Origin: Bradyrhizobium_A sp052115025
Lineage (GTDB): Bacteria > Pseudomonadota > Alphaproteobacteria > Rhizobiales > Xanthobacteraceae
Direction: 5' to 3'
Assembly: GCF_052115025.1 (NCBI RefSeq)
Contig: NZ_JBFRFW010000012.1
Location: 62,001 to 126,000 of the forward strand
Length of the DNA stretch: 64,000 bases
In this document: positions 50,430-57,934 of the stretch, piece after piece
Numbering within the stretch: the stretch's first letter is position 1
Layout: each line of letters starts with the position of its first letter
Made by a program: the position numbers and the translations under genes
Notes under the pieces: model-generated
Seen by the model: the letters and a program-made list of their open reading frames with translations, nothing else
Told to the model about the DNA's origin: nothing
Databases searched by the model: none

Positions 50430-52472
50430 CTACAGCCGCTGGAACACGGCGTCGACCTCGCTCGGCGTCAGGTCCTGCGACAGCGACTGGCGCAGCGAGG
50501 TGTTGGCGTTGACGTTGACGACGCTCAGCGTCGGAAAGGCGCTGTACCACACCAGCGTCTCGATCTGGCTCTGCCGCACATAGGCCTTGAACGGCTGCTC
50601 GGCCTGGGCGCCACGCCAGAAAAAGAACTTCGTCGGCGGGAAGCCGTAGCGCTTGCCGGCAGCATGGACGAAGGTGTTGCACCAGATCGCGTTCAGCCCC
50701 TTTACCGCGGCGAGGTCGATGAACTCGTTGAGATAGCTCTCCCACGCGCCGCCGAAATTATCCAGGAACAGCAGCCGCTGCCCGCCGTCGATCAGCACCC
50801 AGCGCGCCGACAGGATGGTCGGGATGCCGCCGAGCTCGCCGCGGTTGAACCAGAACCGCGCCAGCAGGTTCACCGCATGCAGCGCCAGCCATACCAGCAG
50901 GCGGCGCAGCACGCCGGGCTTCACATAGGTGAGGCTGGCGAGATGGTTCTGGTAGACGTTGATGCCGCCCTCCTCGCGGGCGTATTTGCGGGCGTTGGCC
51001 TGCGCCCGGGCGATCAGCCCGCCCGCATCCGCGAACGTGCTGGCATCGCGCAGCTCGCTGAGGCGGATCAGCAGGAACACGGCGACGCCGACCACATAGG
51101 CGGCGAGGATGCCGAGCACCGCATAGATCATCGCCACGAAGCCCGCGGCGAACAGCGCGCGCAGGCTGCCGGCGAGGTGATCGCCGAGCACCAGCGGCGT
51201 CTGCCGCGCCACCACCAGCAGCCCCATGACGCAGGTCAGCACCATCAGGTACTGGATGACGTCGAGCGCGGCACGGCGCAGCCGCTCCGGCCGCGCCTTG
51301 AACGGCTTCAGCGCCACCGCGAGCTTCAGCGAGGTGGCGACGTGCTGCAGCACGGCCAGCACGACGCCCGTGCCGAGCGCGGCGACGATCGCGGTCGCAA
51401 CAGCCGCCAGCGCCGCGCGGTCGGGATCGGCGGGGGGCCGCTGCTCCATTCCGGTGATGATCATCACCAGCACCGATCCCGCCATGAACGCCAGCAGCGC
51501 TGATCGCAGGATCACCGCGAGCTGCAGCGGCACGCTGAGCCAGAACGACTGGTCGCGCGGATCGCGCGTCAGGCTGCTGAGGATCAGTTCGACCACCCGC
51601 ACCGCCGCCCAGATCACGGTGACCCCCGCGAGATTGGGCAGCGCCGGGCGCAGCGCCTCGATGAACGGGCCGATCCACGGCAGCGCCGCGGCGACGGCAT
51701 CGACCACGCCCGCGCCCTGCCGGCCGGCGGTGTTGATCGACTGGGTGATGACGTCATAGAGCGGCCCGGGCCGCAGCGACGGCATGAGCGCGGCGACGAT
51801 CGCGCCGAGCGCGCAGGCGATCAGCAGCAGCACGCCGCCGGCGACGGCGGCGACGACCGGGCGCGCGGTGACCTCCCAGGGCAGCTGCGGCGGATCGGCT
51901 GCCCAGCGCCGCGCCGGATCGGCGCGGATGAACTCGGTGCGGATGGCGTCGAGGAAGCCGCCGATCCGCCCCGGCAGGCGCTGCGCCGCGCGATAGCGCG
52001 CGCCGAGGAACGCCACCACGCCGGAATGAACCGCGCTCTCGTCCCTGACCTGCGCCGCCGAGCGGCCGGGATAGCCGCAAAAGTAGGTATCGGCACCGAC
52101 GTCATGGCGCTCGAAATATTCCTGCACCAGATCCGGCGCGGTCATGCCGGCGGCCGGATAGCCGACGCAATGGTGGAACGCGGCATGCAGCCCGGTCGGC
52201 GCGATGCGCAGCAGGTCGCGGAGGAAATCGGCGCGGGTGCCGTCGAACGTCGCCTCGAACACCAGACGCGCCCCGAAGTCCGCTTCCGCCTCGAGGATGA
52301 CAAAGCTGCAGAAGTGCAGCGTCGCGACCTGATCGAACGGAAACAGCGGCTGGCAGGCGAGCCGGCCATTGGCGAAGTCCGGCGACGGCTCGGCATTGGC
52401 GCGCAGGTAGTGCCGGCAGGGCTCGACGCCCGCCGCATCGAGCGGCGCGATGATGGTGACGAAGCTCGGCAT
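50430..52472 (-). CDS. Large membrane protein of unknown function in the P450-DyP operon
   Basis: A 680-residue protein. The N-terminal ~200 residues are soluble (SFVTIIAPLDAAGVEPCRHY, then FVILEAEADFGARLVFEATF). About seven hydrophobic helices follow from ~205 to ~460 and near 535. The C-terminal ~130 residues are soluble and contain RWVLIDGGQRLLFLDNFGGA, LNAIWCNTFVHA and YVRQSQIETLVWYSAF. The two soluble ends may be related ferredoxin-like domains. The ATG at 52472 overlaps the P450 stop (TGATG). I do not know the family's function; it may anchor the enzymes or move their substrate. Confidence 0.75.
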   Translation of the reverse strand: MPSFVTIIAPLDAAGVEPCRHYLRANAEPSPDFANGRLACQPLFPFDQVATLHFCSFVILEAEADFGARLVFEATFDGTRADFLRDLLRIAPTGLHAAFHHCVGYPAAGMTAPDLVQEYFERHDVGADTYFCGYPGRSAAQVRDESAVHSGVVAFLGARYRAAQRLPGRIGGFLDAIRTEFIRADPARRWAADPPQLPWEVTARPVVAAVAGGVLLLIACALGAIVAALMPSLRPGPLYDVITQSINTAGRQGAGVVDAVAAALPWIGPFIEALRPALPNLAGVTVIWAAVRVVELILSSLTRDPRDQSFWLSVPLQLAVILRSALLAFMAGSVLVMIITGMEQRPPADPDRAALAAVATAIVAALGTGVVLAVLQHVATSLKLAVALKPFKARPERLRRAALDVIQYLMVLTCVMGLLVVARQTPLVLGDHLAGSLRALFAAGFVAMIYAVLGILAAYVVGVAVFLLIRLSELRDASTFADAGGLIARAQANARKYAREEGGINVYQNHLASLTYVKPGVLRRLLVWLALHAVNLLARFWFNRGELGGIPTILSARWVLIDGGQRLLFLDNFGGAWESYLNEFIDLAAVKGLNAIWCNTFVHAAGKRYGFPPTKFFFWRGAQAEQPFKAYVRQSQIETLVWYSAFPTLSVVNVNANTSLRQSLSQDLTPSEVDAVFQRL

Positions 52473-53905
52473 CACGCGGCTCCGCGATCGGCGGTACCGG
52501 CTTCTTGCCCTGACGCGCCGTCTTCTCGCGAACCGGGATCCACTTCGCTCGAAAACGTCACCGTCAGGCTGCGCGGCGCCGGGCCTTCATAGCGTACCTC
52601 GCCGGCCTCGCCCGGGGCGCGGGCCAGCGCCGGCAGGCGCAGCAGCGCCCGCGCGATCTGAAGCAGCACGATGTCGGCGATGTAACGGCCAAAGCAGCTG
52701 CGCACACCGACACCGAACAGCACATAAGCGTCCTGCGGCCGGTCGGCGCGGAATTCCGACGGCGCCGGCACCTTCTGCGCATCGAACATCGCCGCCAGCG
52801 GCGCGGCGATCACCCGCGTGCCGCCGGGCACGATGCGCGCGCGCGGCGTACCGCCGGCGATCACCGTGTCGCGCGGGCAGTCGCGCACCAGCAGCGGCAG
52901 CATCGGGCGGAAACGCAATGCCTCATAGACCAGCTGCTGCAGCGCCGCAGCGGCGGCGGCGTCCTGCGGAGCGCGGTCGAGGCGCGCGGCGGCGTCCCGC
53001 GCCAGCTGCAGCCCGTGCGGATGCGCCAGCAACTGATCGACGGCATGCGCGGTGGCGCGCACGATGGTGGCGCCGCCGGTGGCGATGAGGCCGGTGAGAT
53101 AGCGGCGGATCCAGTCGTCGTCGAACCACGCCGGCTGACCGCCCGCGGCCTGCAGCCGCACCAGACGGGTCAGCAGATTGTCCGGCAGCTGCGCGCCGCG
53201 GCCGGCCGCGAGCATCGCCCGGCAGGAGGCGATTTGCGCCAGGATCTGCTGGGTCACGCCGGCCATCGCCTCGCGCGAGCGCGCCCACGGCGCGGAGCCC
53301 GCCGGCGGATTGACCATGATGATCCCTGCGAGGTCGGCCATGGCGTCGGCCATCTTCTGTGCGCTGCCATTGAGCGGCGCGACGCCGAAATAGTCGGCCG
53401 CGATACGCACCACCACCGGCTCGGCGAGCGCGGCCACCACATCGATCCGCCCGCCGTCCGCCTGCCTGATCTGATCGTCACAGATCTGTGTGACGAGCGC
53501 GGTGATCGCCTGCCTGTCGTCGTCCAGCCGCACCGCGCTCTGCAGCAGGCCGCGTTCGACCGCATGCTGCTCGCGCCAGTCGATGGTCATGATGAACTGG
53601 CCCCAGGGCATGCCGGGCTCGATGACCTGCGCGAGGTGGAAGTCGTCGAAGCGTCCGAGCACCTCACGAACGTCGTCGGCCTTGGTCAGCCACAGCGTGC
53701 CGCGGACCAGCGCCAGCGGCCGCACCCGCCGCAGCAGCGCGAACGCCAGCTTGAGCGGCAGCATGTGGCAGAAGGCGAGGCACAGCAGGCGGTAGACCAG
53801 CATGGCGAGCCGCGACGGCGCGGCCGGCGCGCCGTCCGATGGCGCAGCGGAAGTGGCGACAACGGGCGTGCCGAACACGGCGTCGACCTTCGAGACATTG
53901 CTCAT
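52472..53905 (-). CDS. Cytochrome P450 lacking the I-helix acid residue
   Basis: A 477-residue P450. The heme-thiolate motif LFGVGVRSCFGRYIA holds Cys404. ExxR is EALR (338-341), and the segment after it (FRPMLPLLVRDC) is typical. The I helix reads LIATGGATIV, where the usual GxE/D-T is G-A-T, so the proton-delivery acid is absent. This is seen in peroxide-using or unusual P450s. Residues ~451-466 (FSSEVDPGSREDGASG) are encoded by a fragment of repeat C. The start ATG at 53905 opens MSNVSKVDAV. No ferredoxin gene is nearby. Confidence 0.9.
   Translation of the reverse strand: MSNVSKVDAVFGTPVVATSAAPSDGAPAAPSRLAMLVYRLLCLAFCHMLPLKLAFALLRRVRPLALVRGTLWLTKADDVREVLGRFDDFHLAQVIEPGMPWGQFIMTIDWREQHAVERGLLQSAVRLDDDRQAITALVTQICDDQIRQADGGRIDVVAALAEPVVVRIAADYFGVAPLNGSAQKMADAMADLAGIIMVNPPAGSAPWARSREAMAGVTQQILAQIASCRAMLAAGRGAQLPDNLLTRLVRLQAAGGQPAWFDDDWIRRYLTGLIATGGATIVRATAHAVDQLLAHPHGLQLARDAAARLDRAPQDAAAAAALQQLVYEALRFRPMLPLLVRDCPRDTVIAGGTPRARIVPGGTRVIAAPLAAMFDAQKVPAPSEFRADRPQDAYVLFGVGVRSCFGRYIADIVLLQIARALLRLPALARAPGEAGEVRYEGPAPRSLTVTFSSEVDPGSREDGASGQEAGTADRGAA
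52511..52557. repeat. Fragment of repeat element C inside the P450 coding sequence
   Basis: The 47 bases match 48817-48863 in about 39 positions. Shared pieces include TGACGCG, CGCGAACCGG and CTTCGCTCGAAAACG. On the minus strand they encode P450 residues ~450-465. Confidence 0.85.
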
Positions 53906-54328
53906 CACCTGATCCTCAAACCCCTGCCTGAAATCCACATCATCAAATCACATGCCAGTATCACCGCCATGATGCCGCGGCCCGCGCGCATGCTAAAAAA
54001 GAGCGTGATGCGCACGATCACCACAGGCTGAAAACGCGCGGTGCCGTGGCACGCTATCATCGCGGCTGCGCGACGGCCAAGAGCGCGCATCCCTGCAGCG
54101 GCCGAACGCCGCGCGGTTTGCGGCGAAGGGTTGCCGAGGCCTCAACGGCCTCCGCCACGCATCTGGAATGACGATGAAAAACAACGCTGTGCCCCTGTCG
54201 ACCGCGGCCTTTTCGGCACGGCGTTTCGCGGCTACTGTCCCCTCGTCCGACGCCCGGTCTTTGGTCACGCGAGCGGCGCTTCGGTTCAACGCCGCACGAG
54301 CCGCCCCGCACAGGGCACCACCAGGACG
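53906..54328. other. Divergent intergenic region between the P450 operon and a CRP-type regulator
   Basis: 423 bases hold no gene I can support. Short open frames here are Arg/Ala-rich shadows. I saw no clear FNR or CRP palindrome. It must contain the promoters of both divergent units. Confidence 0.6.
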
Positions 54329-55042
54329 ATGCCTCAGGACACCACCCGCCTCGACAGCAAGGTCGCCTTTCTCAGCGGCCATCCGATGTTCAGCGACATC
54401 GATCGCGGCGCGCTGGTGCAGCTGTGCCACTACGCCAAGACGCGCAAGTACCGCAAAGGCGCCGTCGTGTTCTCCAAGGGCGATCCGGGCGACCGGCTGC
54501 TGGCGGTGATGAGCGGCACGGTGAAGATCGGCATCTCGGCGGCGAGCGGCCGCAGCACCATCTTCAACCTCGTCGGCGCCGGCGAGCTGATCGGCGAGAT
54601 CGCCTTCCTCGACGGCTCGCCGCGCACCGCGGACGCGGTCGCCAACTCCGCCTGCGAGATTCTCTCGTTCGACAAGCGCGACTTCCAGCCGTTCATGGCG
54701 AGCCAGCCGGCGCTGCTGCTGAAGTTCATCGACCTGCTGTGCCGGCGGCTGCGCTGGGTCAGCCAGCATGTCGAGCAGATCGGCCTGCCCGACCTGCAGA
54801 CCCGCCTCGCGCGGACCCTGATCCGGCTCGGCGCGCGCGATCCGTCCGCGGCGGCGAACGGCAAGGTCGCGGTCACCCAGCAGGAGCTCAGCGAGATGAT
54901 CGGCATGTCGCGCGAGAGCATCAACCGCCAGCTCCGCGCCTGGGTGGCGCAGGGCTGGCTGCAGCTCGGCCACGGCCATGTGATCGTGCGCGACCACGCG
55001 GCGCTGCAGGCGACCGCAGCCGAGGACGCCCCGGCCGGCTGA
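54329..55042 (+). CDS. Crp/Fnr-family transcriptional regulator (CRP-like)
   Basis: A 237-residue protein. The cyclic-nucleotide-type sensor domain (YRKGAVVFSKGDPGDRLLAV, GAGELIGEIAFLDGSPRTAD with the GE..R phosphate-binding cassette) is followed by a helix-turn-helix (VTQQELSEMIGMSRESINRQ). R-E-S-x-x-R contacts match CRP, so a TGTGA-type site is expected. A perfect one lies 154 bases downstream. ATG at 54329 follows an AGGA. The 367 bases after the gene hold that site and two repeats. Confidence 0.9.
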   Translation: MPQDTTRLDSKVAFLSGHPMFSDIDRGALVQLCHYAKTRKYRKGAVVFSKGDPGDRLLAVMSGTVKIGISAASGRSTIFNLVGAGELIGEIAFLDGSPRTADAVANSACEILSFDKRDFQPFMASQPALLLKFIDLLCRRLRWVSQHVEQIGLPDLQTRLARTLIRLGARDPSAAANGKVAVTQQELSEMIGMSRESINRQLRAWVAQGWLQLGHGHVIVRDHAALQATAAEDAPAG

Positions 55043-55195
55043 CCGGCGCGGCTCAAGACCGACAAGCCTTTGAGATTTCATCTTAATTCCCTACATCGCG
55101 GCGGTGCCGGGCGGTCTGGCGCGGATCCTGCGCCGCGCCTGCCTCCACACCCCGCGCGATAGGAAAAATCCTAATCCGACGAGTCTGTTAGCAAG

Positions 55196-55211
55196 TGTGA
55201 GCCAGCTCACA
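55196..55211 (+). promoter_or_regulatory. Perfect CRP-type site
   Basis: TGTGAGCCAGCTCACA is a full palindrome matching TGTGA-N6-TCACA. It lies between the CRP-like regulator gene and the small membrane protein genes, and just before element A copy 2. Confidence 0.8.
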
Positions 55212-55231
55212 TTCGCTGCCCGGGATTTGCT

Positions 55232-55308
55232 CTAGTGTGCTGAACGCGAAGTTCCTGCGATTGTGCGGCAGGCTCATTCAGGAACTTCGCGTTCATAAAG
55301 CACACTAG
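55232..55308. repeat. Palindromic repeat element A, copy 2
   Basis: A 77-base element bounded by CTAG at both ends. Outer arms are CTAGTGTGCT and AGCACACTAG, and inner arms AACGCGAAGTTCCTG and CAGGAACTTCGCGTT (the latter from 55279). It matches 22556-22632 without gaps. Confidence 0.9.
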
Positions 55309-55321
55309 AAATATAGAGTTG

Positions 55322-55396
55322 CTAGTGTCCTGATCGGTTCGCAAGTTCGTACGGAGGTTGCTGCAAATGCAGCGAACTTGCGAACCGGGACACTAG
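55322..55396. repeat. Palindromic repeat element B, full copy
   Basis: A 75-base element bounded by CTAG. Outer arms are CTAGTGTCC and GGGACACTAG, and the perfect 14-base inner arms are GGTTCGCAAGTTCG (55336-55349) and CGAACTTGCGAACC (55373-55386). It follows element A by 13 bases. Confidence 0.9.
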
Positions 55397-55409
55397 GTCA
55401 GGGTCTGCA

Positions 55410-55664
55410 ATGAACCTGGAGGCCCCCATGACCTGGCATCCTCTCCCGACGGACAGCGACCGATCCGGCGACGCCTGGATCGTCGGCCTGCTCGCGAGCT
55501 GCAGCCTGGCCGCCGTGATCCTCGCGCTGGTGATCGCCACCCGTCCGCACAGCGGCAGGCTCGCCTCCGAGATCGCAGCGGCCGAATTTCCGGTCGTGCG
55601 CGCGGCCCCGGATACCGCCGCCCCCGGCCCGCGGGGACCCACCCGCCTCGCCGCCCGGCAGTAA
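55410..55664 (+). CDS. Small single-span membrane protein
   Basis: An 84-residue protein. A polar N-terminus (MNLEAPMTWHPLPTDSDRSG) leads into one transmembrane helix (WIVGLLASCSLAAVILALVI). The Ala/Pro/Arg-rich tail would lie outside the membrane. A second ATG at 55428 is possible, preceded by GGAGG. The function is unknown. It opens a run of three small membrane-protein genes downstream of the CRP-type site. Confidence 0.6.
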   Translation: MNLEAPMTWHPLPTDSDRSGDAWIVGLLASCSLAAVILALVIATRPHSGRLASEIAAAEFPVVRAAPDTAAPGPRGPTRLAARQ

Positions 55665-55759
55665 GCAGACACCGGACGGACCCGCCCGGACCTCGGAACG
55701 ACGACGCTCACAACAACAACCCCGCCGCACACAGGCGACGAGCATTCGGGAGCCCCGTC

Positions 55760-55963
55760 ATGCGCAACGATCTGAACGCCAACGCTCCGCAACTGACCGA
55801 TCAGGCGCTGTTCTGGCCGACTTTCCTGGTGTTCGCCGCCCTGCTGGTCGGAACCTATGTGGTCACCGCGCCGCCCGGCGGCGACATGATCGAAGCGCTG
55901 TTCTCCGGATCGGGGCCTTCGACCGCCGTGAGCGCGCTCAAGGTGGCGCTGCTCGGCGCATGA
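55760..55963 (+). CDS. Small membrane protein with the LTD-x-A-x-FWP motif, member 1
   Basis: A 67-residue protein. The segment LTDQALFWPTFLVFAALLVG followed by TYVVTAPPGGDMIEALFSG forms one transmembrane helix with a PPG turn after it. The next gene encodes a clear paralogue. A GGGAG site precedes the ATG. The helix-PPG layout vaguely recalls the first helix of BCCT carriers, but the protein is far too short to be a transporter. The function is unknown. Confidence 0.7.
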   Translation: MRNDLNANAPQLTDQALFWPTFLVFAALLVGTYVVTAPPGGDMIEALFSGSGPSTAVSALKVALLGA

Positions 55964-56015
55964 GGGGATCGGGGGCGTTCAGCCGCATGGCCGCGGCCGG
56001 TTTCGGGAGTGACAC

Positions 56016-56183
56016 GTGTTGAGCAACAAACTGGACAAACGGCTTAGCCATGAAAAGAGCCCGCTCACCGATCGGGCGATCTTCTGGCCCGCCTTCATCA
56101 TCTTCGTGATGCTGCTGATCGGACTCTACATCATCACCTCGCCGCCCGGCTCGGAGGTGGTGCGGTTCCTGTTCAGCACCTGA
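56016..56183 (+). CDS. Small membrane protein with the LTD-x-A-x-FWP motif, member 2
   Basis: A 55-residue protein with a GTG start at 56016 and GGGAG 6 bases upstream (TTG at 56019 is the alternative). LTDRAIFWPAFIIFVMLLIG and LYIITSPPGSEVVRFLFST parallel the preceding protein almost residue for residue. This shows a tandem duplication. The frame is short and uses a non-ATG start, so standard gene callers may miss it. The function is unknown. Confidence 0.7.
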   Translation: MLSNKLDKRLSHEKSPLTDRAIFWPAFIIFVMLLIGLYIITSPPGSEVVRFLFST

Positions 56184-56275
56184 ACTCAAGAGCCGGCCGG
56201 CGCGTCGCGCGACCTCTCCGCACGCGCCGTCCGGCCCGGCAATGACCCCGCGAAGATGGCCCTTCGCAGGTCAGG

Positions 56276-56312
56276 TCCGGCATCCGGGATGGCCTCCACC
56301 CCGGATGCCGGA
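56276..56312 (+). repeat. 13-bp inverted repeat (hairpin)
   Basis: TCCGGCATCCGGG (56276-56288) and CCCGGATGCCGGA (56300-56312) are perfectly complementary around an 11-base loop. It lies in the 338-base gap after the small membrane protein genes. Confidence 0.75.
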
Positions 56313-56324
56313 CAAACGACGCCG

Positions 56325-56369
56325 GAGCCCGATGCAGTCCCACCACTGCACCGGGCTCTTCTTTTTTTT
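56325..56369 (+). terminator. Rho-independent terminator of the small membrane protein genes
   Basis: GAGCCCG pairs with CGGGCTC and the inner TGCAG with CTGCA, followed by TTCTTTTTTTT. It probably ends the transcript of the small membrane protein genes (last stop at 56183). Confidence 0.88.
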
Positions 56370-56521
56370 CGCGTGGCGCGATCAGGCGCATCGTTGCGGC
56401 CGAAACACGCACGATGCCGCGGCGCGGTGGAGGAACATCCGTTCGCTCGCAGACAATGATTGACTGCCATCGGCATTGGGCATTCAATATTGCAAGTGAG
56501 TTCAGATCCCGGGCCGACTCG

Positions 56522-56767
56522 ATGTTCGCGCGCTTGAGGATGCTTCTGGTCAGATGGATCAGCCCTTCGCCGGCGCGGACGTATGATGATTGCCCGTTCG
56601 ATCCCGCCGAACTGGCGCGGCTGATCCGCCGCGGCCATCACGCCGATTTTCTCCACATCGCACGGGTGCTGTCGGCCCGTACCGCGCCACCGCCTGCCGC
56701 ACCGCCGCCACGCCGTGGCGGCGGCCGCTCCCGCTCCAAGCTGCCGCAACCCAAACTGCCACAGTGA
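56522..56767 (+). CDS. Small hypothetical protein with Pro/Arg-rich tail
   Basis: An 81-residue protein starting MFARLRMLLVRWISPSPART. A helical stretch (FDPAELARLIRRGHHADFLH) is followed by a basic tail of Pro, Arg, Gly and Lys. In-frame ATGs at 56414 and 56456 are possible. It has no recognised family. It lies 49 bases before the methyltransferase start. Moderate trust: the codon pattern fits coding sequence, but homology is not shown. Confidence 0.45.
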   Translation: MFARLRMLLVRWISPSPARTYDDCPFDPAELARLIRRGHHADFLHIARVLSARTAPPPAAPPPRRGGGRSRSKLPQPKLPQ

Positions 56768-56816
56768 ATGCCATGTGCCCGGCGACCACCGCCGAATCCA
56801 TCAGCTGCCTTGTCGG

Positions 56817-57746
56817 ATGACCAGCGCTTTCGCGCCGCCCGCCGACATCTGGTCCGACTGGATCCTGCATCACCGCAGCGGCGACGATCCGGATGATGCC
56901 GTCGTGCGCGCCAACCTGACCCGCTCCGCCGATCGCGTGCTCGACGGCGCGGCGCTCGGCCCGGACATGGTGCTCGCCGACATCGGCGCCGGCGAGGGAC
57001 TGGTGGCGTTCCGTGCCATCGAGCGCATCGGATCATCGCTGCAGGTGATCCTCACCGATATTTCTCCCGCGCTGCAGGCCCATGCCGAGGATCTCGCGAT
57101 CCAGCGCGGCGTCCACGGCCAGTGCCGCTTCGTCGCCGGCCCCGCCGACGACCTCGCGCCCATTGCCGATGGCAGCGTCGATGCGGTCGTCACCCGCGCG
57201 GTGCTCGCCTATGTCACGGACAAGCCGGCGGCGCTGGACGCGTTTCACCGCATCCTCAAGCCCGGCGGCCGGCTGTCGCTGGCGGAGCCGGCGCTCCATG
57301 ACGAGGCGTTCGAGGTGATGGCGCTGAAGCAGCGGCTCGAGGCTTCCGCGCAAGCGGGCGAGAAACCCGATCGCATCCTCGAACTGATGCACCGCTGGAA
57401 GTCCGCATACTACCCTGACACCCCGGCGGCGATGGCCAACAATCCCATCACCAACACCACCGAACGCGATCTGTTCCGGCTGGTCGCGGCCGCCGGCTTC
57501 GCCGACACCCATCTCGAGCTGCATCTCGACGCCGCGGAGAGCCGCATCACGTCATGGAAGACGTTTCTCGACATCGCCCCGCATCCCTGGGCGCAACCGC
57601 TGCGCCGGCTGCTGGCCGAGCGCTTCACCGCCAAGGAGCGCGTCGTGTTCGAACAGACGCTGCGGCCGCTGGTGGAAACGCAGCGCCTGCCCGCCACCAG
57701 CCGCATGATCTATGTCACAGCCACCAAACCCGGCGCCGAACAATAA
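56817..57746 (+). CDS. Class I SAM-dependent methyltransferase
   Basis: A 309-residue protein. Rossmann-like SAM-binding motif I is VLADIGAGEGLVAF (near residues 48-61). Motif II is the acidic VILTDISPAL, and motif post-II is SVDAVVTRAVLAYVTDKPAA. The HRILKPGGRLSLAEP segment is the usual motif III. The substrate is not clear; similarity is to ubiquinone/menaquinone or small-molecule methyltransferases. The ATG at 56817 gives a normal N-terminus. The frame upstream is not protein-like. Confidence 0.9.
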   Translation: MTSAFAPPADIWSDWILHHRSGDDPDDAVVRANLTRSADRVLDGAALGPDMVLADIGAGEGLVAFRAIERIGSSLQVILTDISPALQAHAEDLAIQRGVHGQCRFVAGPADDLAPIADGSVDAVVTRAVLAYVTDKPAALDAFHRILKPGGRLSLAEPALHDEAFEVMALKQRLEASAQAGEKPDRILELMHRWKSAYYPDTPAAMANNPITNTTERDLFRLVAAAGFADTHLELHLDAAESRITSWKTFLDIAPHPWAQPLRRLLAERFTAKERVVFEQTLRPLVETQRLPATSRMIYVTATKPGAEQ

Positions 57747-57769
57747 GCCTTTCCCAACAGGGGCCAGCC

Positions 57770-57934
57770 ATGTCCCCTCGCCCGGTCTCGCCGGACGCGT
57801 TGCGCGCGTTCGCCACCGCAGCCTGTCGCGCCGCCGGCCTGCCGGAGGACGATGCGTGGCTCAGGCCGCGCTGTGCTGCAGCCGGCGGCGCGCCGAGAGC
57901 AGCGCGATCAGCGGCATCTCGACGATGCGGCTGA
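57770..57934 (+). pseudogene. Truncated N-terminus of a malate/L-lactate dehydrogenase-like gene
   Basis: The reading frame starts MSPRPVSPDALRAFATAACR and runs AAGLPEDDAWL before turning into unrelated Arg/Ala-rich codons. That opening matches the N-terminal helix of the Ldh/YlbC-type (malate/sulfolactate) dehydrogenases as I know them. The homologous part ends at about 57860, exactly where the antisense acyltransferase stop (57861) begins. The rest of the gene (about 300 residues) is missing. Confidence 0.55.

Noticed and set aside
54168..54509. Open frame starting MTMKNNAVPLSTAAFS upstream of the CRP-like gene
   Set aside because: It runs out of frame into the regulator and becomes low-complexity; the regulator frame is supported by domains.
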